Shown here one piece after another: positions 17,859 through 28,587 of a stretch of DNA of 57,518 nt; position 1 is the stretch's first letter, and each line of letters begins with the position of its first letter. Made by a program: the position numbers and the translations under genes. This DNA comes from Burkholderiales bacterium. GTDB taxonomy: Bacteria > Pseudomonadota > Gammaproteobacteria > Burkholderiales > Burkholderiaceae_C. Below the pieces are notes generated by a model. It saw only the letters and a list, made by a program, of their open reading frames with translations, ran no database searches and had not been told where the DNA came from. Location: positions 1 through 57,518 of the forward strand of contig JABEVE010000099.1 of NCBI GenBank assembly GCA_013044035.1, written 5' to 3'.

Positions 17859-18638
17859 ATGGATCAATGGGCATTGGTTACCGGTGCATCGGGTGGCATC
17901 GGCCTGGAGATTGCACGCGAGTTGGCCGCGACGGGTTATGCGCTCGTGCTGAGCGCGCGCAGCGATGACAAGCTGCAGACCTTGGCCGAGGAGTTGCGAG
18001 CGCAGCATGGCACACGCTGCCTGTGCATGGCGCTGGACCTTGGGGCAGCAGACGGACCGGAGACGCTGACGCGGCGCATCGCCGAGGCGGGCGTGGAGCC
18101 CACGGTGCTGGTGAACAACGCCGGCTTCGGGGTCTACGGCCGTTTCGCCGAGGCGGACGTCGCGCAGACACAGGGCATGATCGACCTCAACATCAGCGCG
18201 CTCACGCGGCTGACAGCGCTGCTGCTGCCGGCGATGCTGCGTCAGGGCCGTGGCCGCATCCTCAACGTGGCAAGCACCGCGGCTTTCCAACCCGGCCCGG
18301 GCATGGCGGTGTATTTCGCGAGCAAGGCCTATGTGTTGTCGTTCAGTGAGGCGCTGGACGCCGAGTTGCGTTGGCGCGGCATCAGCGTCACCGCGCTGTG
18401 CCCAGGGGCGACGGAAACCGGCTTTGGCGCGCGAGCGCTGGGCAAGCAGCGTTCAGCACTGTTTCACGGGCGCATGGCGGCGGCACGTGACGTAGCGCGT
18501 TACGGCGTGTTGGCGATGGAGCGTGGTCAGCGCGTGGCAGTTCATGGCCTGTTCAACCGCATGTTGGCGGCCAGCGTGCGATTCACCCCGCGCCCGGTGG
18601 TGACGGCGCTGGCGGGCTGGATGATGCGTGAGGTCTGA
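17859..18638 (+). CDS. short-chain dehydrogenase/reductase (SDR)
   Basis: A 259-residue classical SDR. The cofactor motif TGASGGIGLEIARELA is at the N-terminus, NNAGFGVYG near residue 83, and the catalytic Ser-Tyr-Lys is visible as ASTAAF (Ser) and YFASKAY (Tyr and Lys). The acidic or basic residue after strand 2 (SARSDDKLQ) suggests NADP(H). The C-terminal part (FTPRPVVTALAGWMMR) is of the YqjQ/DltE-like group. The start is ATG 17859, preceded by caggaga at 17845-17851; upstream in-frame ATGs lack a ribosome site. It begins 46 bp after the LysR gene and could be co-transcribed with it. The substrate is not recognisable. Confidence 0.87.
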   Translation: MDQWALVTGASGGIGLEIARELAATGYALVLSARSDDKLQTLAEELRAQHGTRCLCMALDLGAADGPETLTRRIAEAGVEPTVLVNNAGFGVYGRFAEADVAQTQGMIDLNISALTRLTALLLPAMLRQGRGRILNVASTAAFQPGPGMAVYFASKAYVLSFSEALDAELRWRGISVTALCPGATETGFGARALGKQRSALFHGRMAAARDVARYGVLAMERGQRVAVHGLFNRMLAASVRFTPRPVVTALAGWMMREV

Positions 18639-18677
18639 GGACCGCCGGCGTGGTCATCACGACAACCCTGGCGCGTC

Positions 18678-19511
18678 TCAACGGCGCGTCACGCGGGAGT
18701 CGCAGGCTTCAGCGGCCGACAAGGGCGTGGTGGTCGAGCTCTGGAGCCGCGCGGCATCGCCGCACACCGGGCATTGCGGGTTGCGGGCGATGCGGATGGT
18801 GTGGATATCCATGTCGAGCGCGTCGATCAGCAGCAGGCGGCCCGCCAGGCTGCGGCCGGCGCTAGCCATGAGTTTGAGCGCTTCGGTGGCTTGCAGGCTG
18901 CCGACGATGCCCACCAGCGGCGCGAACACACCCATCACGGCGCAGCGCACCTCCTCCGGCTGCACCTCGGGCGGGAACAGGCAGGCGTAGCAGGGGGCTC
19001 GCTCACCGTCGCTGTGCGCGCGTGGATCGAACACACTCACCTGGCCGTCGAAACGGATGGCCGCACCGCTCACCAACGGCACGTCGTGACGCACGCAGGC
19101 CGCGTTGAGGGTGTGGCGGGTGGCGAAGTTGTCGCTGCAGTCGATGGCCACCGTGGCCTGGGCCACCAGCGTGCCCAGCAGCGCGGCGTCGGCACGGCGC
19201 GGCACCATGTCCACCTGTGCCCGTGGGTTGATCTGGAGCATGGCCTCGCGCGCCGAATCCACCTTGCGCTGGCCCACCCGCGCCTCGGTATGCGCGATCT
19301 GGCGCTGCAGATTGGTGAGGTCGACGACATCGTCGTCGACCAGTGTGATGCGTCCCACTCCGGCGCTGGCCAGATAGAGCGCCACCGGTGAACCCAGTCC
19401 GCCCGCACCCAGCACCAGGGCGTGGCTCGCCGCGATGCGCTCCTGACCTTCGACGCCGATGTCGTCGAGCAGGATGTGGCGCGAATAGCGCAGCAGGTCA
19501 TCGTCGTTCAT
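18678..19511 (-). CDS. moeB: molybdopterin-synthase adenylyltransferase / ThiF-family E1-like enzyme
   Basis: A 277-residue E1-like enzyme that adenylates the C-terminal glycine of a small sulfur-carrier protein (MoaD or ThiS). It shows DLLRYSRHILLDDIGVEGQ at the N-terminus, the ATP motif GAGGLGSPVALYLASAGVG, VDLTNLQRQ, CSDNFATRHTLN, and two zinc CxxC pairs (CYAC and CPVC). It is slightly longer than MoeB through a C-terminal tail after CPVC. A role in molybdopterin synthesis fits the need of SoxC nearby, although ThiF cannot be excluded. The start is taken at ATG 19511 (MNDDDLLRYSRH); an upstream ATG at 19523 is possible. Confidence 0.85.
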   Translation of the reverse strand: MNDDDLLRYSRHILLDDIGVEGQERIAASHALVLGAGGLGSPVALYLASAGVGRITLVDDDVVDLTNLQRQIAHTEARVGQRKVDSAREAMLQINPRAQVDMVPRRADAALLGTLVAQATVAIDCSDNFATRHTLNAACVRHDVPLVSGAAIRFDGQVSVFDPRAHSDGERAPCYACLFPPEVQPEEVRCAVMGVFAPLVGIVGSLQATEALKLMASAGRSLAGRLLLIDALDMDIHTIRIARNPQCPVCGDAARLQSSTTTPLSAAEACDSRVTRR

Positions 19512-19632
19512 GGCATCAAGCATAGAGGCAGCATGACCAAAGCGCGCGCCACCGGCCGGTGTGCAGAGCTGAGAAGGCGACAGAGCAGTTTTACGCATGG
19601 ATACATGCGCGCTTGCTCATTCTCCTTGAATT

Positions 19633-19651
19633 AATAAGAATGCTTCGCATT
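19633..19651. promoter_or_regulatory. Fur-box-like 19-bp site
   Basis: AATAAGAATGCTTCGCATT matches the Fur-box form AATGAGAATGATTCTCATT at 16 of 19 positions. It sits at the start of the broken exported-protein gene. A separate 6-bp dyad, CGCATG-GATA-CATGCG, lies just upstream at 19594-19609. Iron control is inferred from the match alone. Confidence 0.5.
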
Positions 19652-20454
19652 TGTAGATTGATGCAAAGCAAGAGTTGGATCATTGCCGCGGCAGGCCTGC
19701 CGTGATGCTGTTTGGAATGCAGGCGCAAGCGCATCCATGGCAGGTGCAGCCCTGCGATGTGGACGACTACATCACCAAGGCCATTGGCATCGAGGAACCC
19801 TGACTGGATAGCGCGGTCTGTTGGTTCGTCCAGACCGACAACAACGGCTCGCCGCGGGCGCTCAGGCTCTCGACCGAGTGCGAGCGCAAGTTCAGCGACC
19901 GCCTTGGCATGGAACTGGACCTTCCCGCCTACACCCCCAACGAACCCCTCGGACAAGGACAGGGCGACTTCGGTCCCATGGCTGCCGGCTTGAAGTTTGC
20001 AGCCCTGCACACCTGCAATCTGAGCGAAGGACGCGCCAGCCTGTTGACAGTGAAATTGGAAGGCCAGTACTGGGCCAACACGCGCCCGAGTGTGCTGCCG
20101 GGGGGAGGGCAATACGGTGACGACCCAGGTGATGTGGTCGCAGCTCTGGTATCCCTGGCTTACCCAAGGGAGGAGGGCTACAAACAAGGGGTTGGTTCAG
20201 GTGTCGACAGTGGCTGGTTCGTCAACACCAGCTTGGGTCATGCCCTTGGCGCGGCTTATGCCGTGCAGTTGCAGGTGGACAACCAAGTCATGCTGGCTGA
20301 TGGGCGCCGTGGGATCGGAGGCCGTGTGATGCCGCAAATCGCCCACCATCTAGCGCAGCAGTGGCTGTTGGCCATCGGCGAGCAGGCTGCGATCCAGCAA
20401 GGCCAGTCACGGTCGCAATGGTCGGCCCGGTTGATGGTCGAGCACGAATTCTGA
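19640..20454 (+). pseudogene. decayed gene for an exported, probably outer-membrane, protein
   Basis: Reading from ATG 19640 or 19661 gives a signal-peptide-like start (MQSKSWIIAAAGLP) that hits a stop at 19703. Switching frame there continues it as MLFGMQAQA-HPWQ, a perfect signal end with an AQA cleavage site. That second frame meets TGA at 19801 and then stays open, in the same frame, to 20454 (LDSAVCWFVQTDNNGS ... LMVEHEF). So one frameshift near 19702 and one nonsense codon separate three pieces of a single protein of about 270 residues. Alternating hydrophobic stretches and a final Phe suggest a beta-barrel, but I do not recognise the family. A Fur-box-like site overlaps the start. Sequencing error could mimic one lesion, less easily both. 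Confidence 0.7.
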
Positions 20455-20503
20455 TCCAGCACCAGGCAGGCCGACCACGCGAAACGCAGGTGGCGCCATC
20501 CAG

Positions 20504-20542
20504 AGTCGACAAGGCCCGCATCGATGGCGGGCCTTGTCGACT
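20504..20542. repeat. perfect 16-bp inverted repeat between convergent genes
   Basis: The arm AGTCGACAAGGCCCGC (20504-20519) is the exact reverse complement of 20527-20542, around a 7-nt loop. It lies between the broken gene (plus) and ctpA (minus), where a shared terminator would sit, but neither strand shows a T-run after it. Confidence 0.92.
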
Positions 20543-20584
20543 GGGCATCCGATCAGGTCAGGTGGTTACCACCGGTAGCCCGGT

Positions 20585-22096
20585 TCATTTCTTGGCCGGC
20601 AGGGCGGGATTCGCGGGCTTGGACGCCGGGACGTTGGCCGAGGTTGGCGCGGTGGGTTTGGCAGGTTTTTCGTCCGTCTTGGCCAGCAGCTTGGTCGTCA
20701 CGACGGGCTTGCCTTGCAGTTCGTTCAAGGCCTGTTCGAGTTGCCAGTCGTCCTTGCTGCCGTACTCGGGCAATTTCGGAAATTTATTCGGGTCTTTCTC
20801 GATCTCGGCTTCAAGTAAGCGGCGAGCTTCTTCCTGCTTGCGCAACTCGTCCTTGATACCCGTCGAATCGGCCGATTCGGCGCCGGTGCCGATCTGGTTC
20901 TTGTAGTCCACCTCGCGCATGCGCAACGCGGCATAGGGGTCGCCAGTGGGCAGCGGATCGACGAAATAATTGGGCGTGATGCCCTTGGCCTGGATGGACT
21001 CGCCGTTGGGCGTGTAGTAGCGCGCCGTGGTCAGCTTGAGCGCGGTGTCCGGTCCCAGTGGCAGAACTGTCTGCACCGAGCCCTTGCCAAAGGTCTGCGT
21101 GCCCATCACCACACCGCGCTTGTAGTCCTTCAAGGCGCCGGTGACGATCTCCGAAGCCGAAGCCGAACCCCCGTTGACAAGGATGACAAGAGGCAGCGTC
21201 TTGATCGCGGCCGGCAGCTTGGACAAGGGGTTGTCACCAGGAATGCGGGAGTAATCGCTCGGGGTATTGCGGTAGCTCACATTGGCTTCGGGAATCTGGC
21301 CGCGGGTGGAGACGATGACGGCATCCGGCGGCAGAAACACGGAGGCCACACCCACGGCGCTTTCCAGCAGACCACCGGGGTCGTTGCGCAAATCGAGCAC
21401 CATGCCTTTGAGCTTGGGATCCTGCTTGTAGAACTCGTCGACCTTCTTCACGAAGTCGGCCAGGGTGTCGGACTGGAACTGGGTGATACGCACCCAGGCA
21501 TAGCCGGGAGCGACGATCTTGCCACGCACGCTCTGCACATGGATTTCCTCGCGTGTGACCGTCACGTTGAAGGTGCGGTTCTCGCTTTTGCGCAGGACAG
21601 TGAGCACGACCTTGGTGCCGGGCTTGCCTCGCATGAGCTTGACGGCCTGATTCAGCGGTAGCCCCTTCACCGGGGTATCGTCGATGCGGGTGATGAGATC
21701 GCCGGCCTCGATGCCGGCGCGCGCCGCGGGCGAGCCCTCGATCGGGGAGACCACTTTCACCAGTCCATCTTCGGCCGAGATTTCAATGCCCACGCCGACG
21801 AACTTGCCACTGGTGCTTTCGCGGAATTCCTTGAAGTTCTTCTTGTCCAGATATTCCGAATGCGGGTCGAGGTTGTTCACCATGCCGTTGATGGCATTTT
21901 CGACCAGTTTCCTGCCCTCGACCGGCTCGAAAAAGTCAGCCTTGATCAGGCCGTACACCGCGGCGAACTGTTGCAGTTCTTCCAGTGGCAGCGGCGACAC
22001 GGCGCCGCGCGCCATCGCCTGCAATTGCAGGGTTGCCAGGGCGCCGGTAAGCACACCAGCCGTGACCCAAGCCGCGATTTTGAATTTGCCAGCCAT
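20585..22096 (-). CDS. ctpA: carboxyl-terminal processing peptidase (S41)
   Basis: A 503-residue periplasmic serine protease with one N-terminal anchor or signal (WVTAGVLTGALATLQLQ). Order: signal, tail-specific N-terminal helix region, PDZ domain (FVGVGIEISAEDGLVKVVSPIEGSPAARAGIEAGDLI), then the S41 catalytic domain with the Ser in NGGSASASEIV and the Lys in FGKGSVQTV. The C-terminal tail of about 40 residues is Lys/Pro/Ala rich. The start is ATG 22096 with gagga upstream; longer frames add no signal. It lies 122 bp downstream of gpmA on the same strand, a pairing common in Burkholderiales, and the two may form an operon. Confidence 0.93.
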   Translation of the reverse strand: MAGKFKIAAWVTAGVLTGALATLQLQAMARGAVSPLPLEELQQFAAVYGLIKADFFEPVEGRKLVENAINGMVNNLDPHSEYLDKKNFKEFRESTSGKFVGVGIEISAEDGLVKVVSPIEGSPAARAGIEAGDLITRIDDTPVKGLPLNQAVKLMRGKPGTKVVLTVLRKSENRTFNVTVTREEIHVQSVRGKIVAPGYAWVRITQFQSDTLADFVKKVDEFYKQDPKLKGMVLDLRNDPGGLLESAVGVASVFLPPDAVIVSTRGQIPEANVSYRNTPSDYSRIPGDNPLSKLPAAIKTLPLVILVNGGSASASEIVTGALKDYKRGVVMGTQTFGKGSVQTVLPLGPDTALKLTTARYYTPNGESIQAKGITPNYFVDPLPTGDPYAALRMREVDYKNQIGTGAESADSTGIKDELRKQEEARRLLEAEIEKDPNKFPKLPEYGSKDDWQLEQALNELQGKPVVTTKLLAKTDEKPAKPTAPTSANVPASKPANPALPAKK

Positions 22097-22218
22097 GCGT
22101 GGTTCCTCGATGATGTCGCAGTATAGATTCGGGGCATCGACCCCAGAGCGCATGGGCCCGTGCGCCACGAAACCCGCCGCCATCGGGCCGCGTCCCTGGC
22201 GCGGCAGCGGGGGAGCGC

Positions 22219-22929
22219 TCAGCTTGCGACGGCAGGTGGCGCGTCGAGGTAGTAGCGACGCATGGGCTTGAGTGCCACATCAAGTTCGTACACCAGCGGC
22301 ACGCCGTTGGGGATGTTCAGACCGACGATGTCGGTGTCGGAAATGCCGTCGAGATGTTTGATGATGGCGCGCATGGAATTGCCATGCGAAACCGCCAGCA
22401 CTCTCTTGCCGGCGCGGATGGCCGGCGCTAGCGACTCTTCCCACAGCGGCAGCACGCGGCGCACAGTGTCTTTGAGGCATTCGGCCAGGGGAAGGTCTTG
22501 GGCATTGACTCGGCTGTAGCGCGGGTCGGCCGCCAGCTCGTGACGATGGGATTCGTCCATCGAGGGCGGCTGCACGTCGTAGCTGCGGCGCCAGATGAGC
22601 ACTTGCTCGTCGCCGTACTTCGCAGCGGTTTCCGCTTTGTTCAGGCCCTGCAGCGCGCCATAGTGGCGTTCGTTGAGCCGCCAGCTGTGCACTGTGGGGA
22701 GCCACATGCGGTCCATCTCGTCCAGGGTCAGCCACAGGGTACGCACCGCGCGCTTGAGCACCGAGGTGTAGGTGATGTCGAAGTCCAGTCCGTGAACCTT
22801 GAGCAACCGGCCGGCTTGCCTGGCTTCGGCCACGCCCTGGTCGGTGAGGTCGACATCGACCCAGCCGGTGAAGCGGTTTTCCTGGTTCCAGGTGGATTCG
22901 CCATGGCGAATCATTACGAGTTTGTACAT
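22219..22929 (-). CDS. gpmA: 2,3-bisphosphoglycerate-dependent phosphoglycerate mutase
   Basis: A 236-residue glycolytic enzyme interconverting 3- and 2-phosphoglycerate. The phosphohistidine motif [19 protein letters not shown] is at the N-terminus; [20 protein letters not shown] and the second catalytic His in [17 protein letters not shown] confirm the cofactor-dependent family. The start at 22929 ([10 protein letters not shown]) is the family start; about 50 codons of open frame above it are unrelated. It diverges from yibN and is followed by ctpA. Confidence 0.95.
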   Translation of the reverse strand: MYKLVMIRHGESTWNQENRFTGWVDVDLTDQGVAEARQAGRLLKVHGLDFDITYTSVLKRAVRTLWLTLDEMDRMWLPTVHSWRLNERHYGALQGLNKAETAAKYGDEQVLIWRRSYDVQPPSMDESHRHELAADPRYSRVNAQDLPLAECLKDTVRRVLPLWEESLAPAIRAGKRVLAVSHGNSMRAIIKHLDGISDTDIVGLNIPNGVPLVYELDVALKPMRRYYLDAPPAVAS

Positions 22930-23158
22930 GGTGGGGGCGTCGATTGCGCTTGGAAGTGGGTTCAACAGTTGAATCGGCTTTATCGTAGTGGACACTTCAG
23001 GCGCGATCATCGCTCCGATCTGCTGGTGCCGGGCGTGACGGATTTGCCTCACACGACGCAGGAATAACCCTGCGCATGCCATCGTTTGCCGGCGTAGCCA
23101 TATGCATGCTGGCTAATGTTCTTAAAATTCACGATCGATTTGATCGGGAGCCGGCATT

Positions 23159-23566
23159 TTGAAGTTCGTCATGGAAAACCTGTCACTCATCGCCATTGCC
23201 CTGGTGTCTGGCGGCATGTTGCTGTGGACCACCTTTTCGGGCAGTGGCGGCGGTGGTGTGACCGCCTCCGAGGCCGTGCGTCTGGTCAACCGCGAGAAAG
23301 GTGTGTTGATCGATGTCTGCGAGCCACAGGAGCACGCCGCCGGCCACTGCGTCGGTTCGCGCAACGTACCGCTCGCCCAGATCGAACAGCGCCTGGCGGA
23401 CCTGCCCAAGAATAAGGAAACCCCGCTTTTGCTCATGTGTCAAAGCGGCGCCCGTGCCGGTCGTGCTGCCATCACGCTGCGCAAGCTGGGCTACACCCGC
23501 GCCACGGCTGTTGCCGGTGGTCTGCGTGCCTGGCGTGATGCGGGCTTGCCGGTTGAAAAAAGCTGA
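23159..23566 (+). CDS. yibN: membrane-anchored rhodanese-domain protein (YibN-like)
   Basis: A 135-residue inner-membrane protein with one transmembrane helix (LSLIAIALVSGGMLLW) and a rhodanese domain whose active-site loop is CQSGARAGR (Cys near residue 92). Rhodaneses bind persulfide sulfur; the exact role of YibN is unsettled. The TTG at 23159 is preferred: gggag at 23146-23150 is eight bases away, and MKFVMEN resembles the MKF start of relatives; the next ATG (23171) has no ribosome site at proper distance. It begins the conserved yibN-grxC-secB-gpsA order and diverges from gpmA. Confidence 0.85.
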   Translation: MKFVMENLSLIAIALVSGGMLLWTTFSGSGGGGVTASEAVRLVNREKGVLIDVCEPQEHAAGHCVGSRNVPLAQIEQRLADLPKNKETPLLLMCQSGARAGRAAITLRKLGYTRATAVAGGLRAWRDAGLPVEKS

Positions 23567-23750
23567 CTAGGGGCTGATTGAAGGGCGGATTCAGCACGGC
23601 ATCGACGGTTTCAGAGGTGTCGTGACGTCCTGCCCTGCCTCGTCTCCAAGTATCGTTGTCGGGCGTGGGCGCCACCCTGCATGCCTGGGTTGCGCCACGC
23701 CCGGGCCTGGGTTCATCGGTGGATGACCAAGCCAAGTTTCTGGAGTATTC

Positions 23751-24014
23751 ATGTCTCAGGTTCGCATGTACACCACCGCGGTGTGCCCTTACTGTGTTCG
23801 CGCCAAAGCCTTGTTGCTCAAGCGCGGTGTGCAGCACATCGAGGAAATCCGGGTTGATCTCGACCACCAGGCCCGCCTGCACATGATGCAGAGCACGGGT
23901 CGTCGCACCGTGCCGCAAATCTTCATCGGCCAGACCCATGTGGGCGGCTGCGACGATCTCTACGCGCTCGACGCCCATGGAGGGTTGACCGCGTTGCTGC
24001 AAGCCGCGGCCTGA
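23751..24014 (+). CDS. grxC: glutaredoxin 3
   Basis: An 87-residue cytoplasmic glutathione-dependent disulfide reductase. It has the dithiol active site CPYC near residue 12, the glutathione-binding [18 protein letters not shown] and the Grx C-terminal helix. A tctggag ribosome site lies just upstream. A 184-bp gap separates it from yibN; that gap holds only a bulged GC-rich hairpin (about 23658-23702) with no T-run. secB follows after 115 bp. Confidence 0.95.
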   Translation: MSQVRMYTTAVCPYCVRAKALLLKRGVQHIEEIRVDLDHQARLHMMQSTGRRTVPQIFIGQTHVGGCDDLYALDAHGGLTALLQAAA

Positions 24015-24129
24015 CGCGGCTTGGATCGGTCCAGGCGGGACCGGGCGGCTCCTACAATGCGGGATTGGTGTTTCCGTCCTTGCTTTCATCCGCCCCTTGA
24101 GGCGGGCCCACACTCTGGAGCTTTTTTGC

Positions 24130-24630
24130 ATGAGCACCCCCTCGAATAACGCGGTTGCCGATCAGTCGCCGGTCTTTATGCTGCAGCGCTGCTACCTCAA
24201 AGACCTTTCCCTGGAGCAGCCCAATGCGCCGAAAATCTTGCTGGAGCAGGCCCAGCCGACGGTGGATGTGCAGATGAACGTGGAATCGCAGACCGTGGTC
24301 GAGGGCATTTTCGAAGTGGCCATCACCGCCACCATCACTGCCCGTGTCAACGACCAGACCCTGTTTCTGGTTGAGGGCAAGCAAGCCGGCATTTTCGAGA
24401 TGCGCAACATCCCGCAGGAACATGCCGACCTGTTGCTGGGCATCGCCTGCCCCCAAACGGTTTACCCCTACCTGCGCGCCAACCTGGCCGACACCATCAC
24501 CCGCGCCGGGTTTCCTCCAGTACACCTGGCCGAAATCAACTTCCAGGCGATGTACGAAAGCCAGCAAGCCCAGCAGGCCGGCCAGTCCCCGAGCGGCCTG
24601 ATCGCACCCGATGGCTCGGCGTTGAACTGA
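24130..24630 (+). CDS. secB: protein-export chaperone SecB
   Basis: A 166-residue tetrameric chaperone that keeps preproteins unfolded and hands them to SecA. Diagnostic stretches are [21 protein letters not shown], the [23 protein letters not shown] strand region, and [36 protein letters not shown]. It follows grxC as in other betaproteobacteria and precedes gpsA by 119 bp. ATG 24130 is preceded by ctggag about ten bases away. Confidence 0.96.
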   Translation: MSTPSNNAVADQSPVFMLQRCYLKDLSLEQPNAPKILLEQAQPTVDVQMNVESQTVVEGIFEVAITATITARVNDQTLFLVEGKQAGIFEMRNIPQEHADLLLGIACPQTVYPYLRANLADTITRAGFPPVHLAEINFQAMYESQQAQQAGQSPSGLIAPDGSALN

Positions 24631-24749
24631 GATTGTCTTTCCTTCTCGACCCGCCCAGGCCGACGTCGCGACCCACGGTGTCTGCCATGACCGTCCCAGC
24701 GTTTTTCCGGGCGACCTGATCGGCTGTCTCCGGCCTGTCCTGCGTGCGT

Positions 24750-25859
24750 ATGAACATCACCATTCTTGGTGCCGGCGCCTGGGGCACAGCCCTGGCCTGC
24801 CATGCGTCAAGTCGTCATGCCGTGCAGCTCTGGGGACGCGACGCGGGGTTGATGCAAGGCCTGCGCACGCATGGCGAGAACACCCGCTATTTGCCCGGTA
24901 TTGCCTTACCCGAAACGCTGGGCCTCACATCCGATCTGGGCACAGCCCTGGCGCATGCCGGTGCACCAGCAGATTCAGGGTTGCTGGTGCTGGCGACGCC
25001 GGTGGCCGGCTTGCGCAGCGTGGCGCGAGCCATGCGCGAGCATGCGCAGGCCCACGTTGCTGCCGCGCAGCCGCTTGCAGGCAACCTTGCGGGCAACGTC
25101 AAACAGGTGCTGATCCTGGCCAAGGGCTTCGAGCAAGGTAGCGGTCTGCTGCCCCATGCGGTACTGGAGCAGGTGTTTGCCGGCTGGGCGGATCGGCCGG
25201 CCATCGGAGTGCTCTCCGGCCCGAGTTTCGCCCAGGAAGTGGCGCGTGGACTGCCGGTGGCGCTGAGCGTTGCCAGCACCGATGACGGCCTCATGCAGCA
25301 TGCCGTACAAGCCCTGCATGGTGGTGGCATGCGCATTTACGCCAGCGGCGACTTGATCGGCGTGGAAGTGGGTGGTGCGGTGAAGAATGTGCTGGCCATC
25401 GCCTGCGGCGTGAGCGACGGCCTCGGACAGGGGCTGAATGCCCGCGCCGCGCTCATCACCCGCGGCCTGGCGGAAATGTCCCGTCTTGGCCTGGCCCTGG
25501 GCGCGCAGATGGAAACCTTCATGGGCCTGAGCGGCTTGGGCGATCTGGTGCTGACCTGTACCGGGGAGTTGTCGCGCAACCGCCGCGTCGGTCTGCAATT
25601 GGCGGTTGGCAAGACACTCGACAGAATCGTGGCCGGACTCGGGCATGTCGCCGAAGGCGTGCCCACAGCGCAAACCGTGCTGGAGCTTGCATGTGGTCGA
25701 GGTGTGGCCATGCCCATCACCGCGGCGGTGGCCGATTTGCTGGCTGGACGCTGTAGTGCCGAGGATGCGCTGCGTGCCCTGCTGGCGCGTGAGCCTCAAC
25801 CCGAGGTCGCGTCAGCGCCCAGGTTCGGCATTCCAACCAAGCCCGGAGTTCAGGCGTGA
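24750..25859 (+). CDS. gpsA: NAD(P)-dependent glycerol-3-phosphate dehydrogenase
   Basis: A 369-residue cytoplasmic enzyme reducing dihydroxyacetone phosphate to sn-glycerol 3-phosphate, the phospholipid backbone. The Rossmann motif [14 protein letters not shown] opens it; [15 protein letters not shown], the catalytic-lysine region [14 protein letters not shown] and [13 protein letters not shown] follow. It is longer than most GpsA (about 330-340), with extra residues near 105-120 ([14 protein letters not shown]) and a short tail. The stop overlaps the GTG start of pth in a GTGA tetranucleotide, implying coupled translation. No strong ribosome site precedes ATG 24750; GTG 24744 is two codons upstream. 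Confidence 0.94.
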   Translation: MNITILGAGAWGTALACHASSRHAVQLWGRDAGLMQGLRTHGENTRYLPGIALPETLGLTSDLGTALAHAGAPADSGLLVLATPVAGLRSVARAMREHAQAHVAAAQPLAGNLAGNVKQVLILAKGFEQGSGLLPHAVLEQVFAGWADRPAIGVLSGPSFAQEVARGLPVALSVASTDDGLMQHAVQALHGGGMRIYASGDLIGVEVGGAVKNVLAIACGVSDGLGQGLNARAALITRGLAEMSRLGLALGAQMETFMGLSGLGDLVLTCTGELSRNRRVGLQLAVGKTLDRIVAGLGHVAEGVPTAQTVLELACGRGVAMPITAAVADLLAGRCSAEDALRALLAREPQPEVASAPRFGIPTKPGVQA

Positions 25860-26485
25860 TCCGGCTCATTGTCGGCCTTGGCAACCCGGGGCCGGAACAT
25901 GCGCAACAGCGTCATAACACCGGTTTCTGGTGGCTTGATCAAATCGTGCAGCGCGAGGGTCTGAGCCTGCGCGCGGAGCGCGGCTTTTTCGGCGACATCG
26001 CTCGTTTGCGCGGCCCGGAAGGCGACGTCTGGCTGCTGGAGCCAATGACCTACATGAACCGCTCCGGCCAGGCTGTTGCGGCCATGGCACGGTTCTACAA
26101 AATTCCGCCCGAGGACATTCTGGTGGCGCACGACGAGCTCGACTTGCCGCCGGGGCAGATCAAGCTCAAGCTGGCTGGTGGCCACGCCGGACACAATGGC
26201 TTGCGCGACATCGCCGCGCAGCTTGGCACGCTGCAGTTCTGGCGCTTGCGCATCGGCATCGGCCATCCGGGTGATCGCTCCGCGGTCATCGGCTTCGTCC
26301 TGGGCCGGCCGCCGCGCAGTGAGCTCGAGCGCATCGAACAGGCCCTGCAGCGCGGGCTGGATGAGTTGCCGCGTCTTGTGCGCGGCGAATTCGAGGCCGC
26401 GATGATGCATCTGCATCGCGGCAACACACCGCCGCCTGGACCGAATCCGGCACCACCGAAGGGCGCAAGCGAGGAGTTGTCATGA
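25856..26485 (+). CDS. pth: peptidyl-tRNA hydrolase
   Basis: A 209-residue essential enzyme that recycles stalled peptidyl-tRNA. The motifs [23 protein letters not shown] (catalytic His), [28 protein letters not shown] and [17 protein letters not shown] are all present. The start is GTG 25856, sharing GTGA with the end of gpsA; the stop shares ATGA with the next gene, so three genes are translationally linked. Pth next to gpsA is not the usual betaproteobacterial order (with rplY and prs). Confidence 0.95.
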   Translation: MIRLIVGLGNPGPEHAQQRHNTGFWWLDQIVQREGLSLRAERGFFGDIARLRGPEGDVWLLEPMTYMNRSGQAVAAMARFYKIPPEDILVAHDELDLPPGQIKLKLAGGHAGHNGLRDIAAQLGTLQFWRLRIGIGHPGDRSAVIGFVLGRPPRSELERIEQALQRGLDELPRLVRGEFEAAMMHLHRGNTPPPGPNPAPPKGASEELS

Positions 26486-26895
26486 TCATCGTCACCGGTT
26501 TTCACCTGCTTCGTGCGGCGCTTCTGCTGCCGTTCCTGGCCTGGATGCTGCTGAGCGGCACGGCCTTGGCGCAGTCGGTATATCGCTGCGGCAGCACCTA
26601 TTCCCAGGCACCGTGCCCCCAGGGCAAGCCCGTCAATGTGGTCGACCCGCGCAATCCCGCCCAGGTGCAGCAGGCTCTTGCCCAGACTGCGCGCGATCAG
26701 GACCTTGCCGACCAATTGCACCGTGAAAACGCCGAGCGTGAAGCGGCGCGGCGCAAGGTTTTGAAGCAGGAAGCCTTGCTGGCCCGCAAAAACGCGTTGG
26801 CCCAGCAGCGCGCCTGGCTCCGGCAGGAGCGTGCGCGCAGGGCGGCGCGTCAACACGACACACGCAAGGTGGTGAGCGGCTCACCCGCATCCTGA
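26482..26895 (+). CDS. small exported protein with DUF4124-like start and charged coiled-coil tail
   Basis: A 137-residue hypothetical protein. A signal peptide ([22 protein letters not shown], cleavage after ALA) is followed by [20 protein letters not shown], the short two-cysteine segment seen in DUF4124-type envelope proteins. Residues about 60-125 are rich in Gln, Arg, Glu and Ala with heptad-like spacing, suggesting a coiled coil. It overlaps pth by four bases (ATGA) and is the last gene before a convergent ferredoxin. Function is unknown. Confidence 0.75.
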   Translation: MIIVTGFHLLRAALLLPFLAWMLLSGTALAQSVYRCGSTYSQAPCPQGKPVNVVDPRNPAQVQQALAQTARDQDLADQLHRENAEREAARRKVLKQEALLARKNALAQQRAWLRQERARRAARQHDTRKVVSGSPAS

Positions 26896-26934
26896 GGCTT
26901 GCAGCGGACGTGTGAGGTGGCTCGTGCGGCTACC

Positions 26935-28424
<1,490 letters not shown>

Positions 28425-28587
28425 GTCAGTGCTTCTGGACTCGGGTTCGCGCCGCGGAGCATAGCCCCACGCGTACGGGACTGGCGCGAGACTTGTGCAG
28501 GCCGCGAGCGGCGGCAGGTGACAATAAGGCTGGCTGCACGCGTGCACACGCATGCGACCGCATGCCACCATCGAGCCTTCTTCGCCC

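Noticed and set aside
19801-19803. In-frame TGA as a selenocysteine codon
   Set aside because: The neighbouring frameshift, the lack of a recognised selenoprotein context and no evident stem-loop after the codon favour gene decay.
23658-23702. GC-rich hairpin between yibN and grxC as a terminator
   Set aside because: The stem is bulged and no T-run follows; it may be random in GC-rich DNA.
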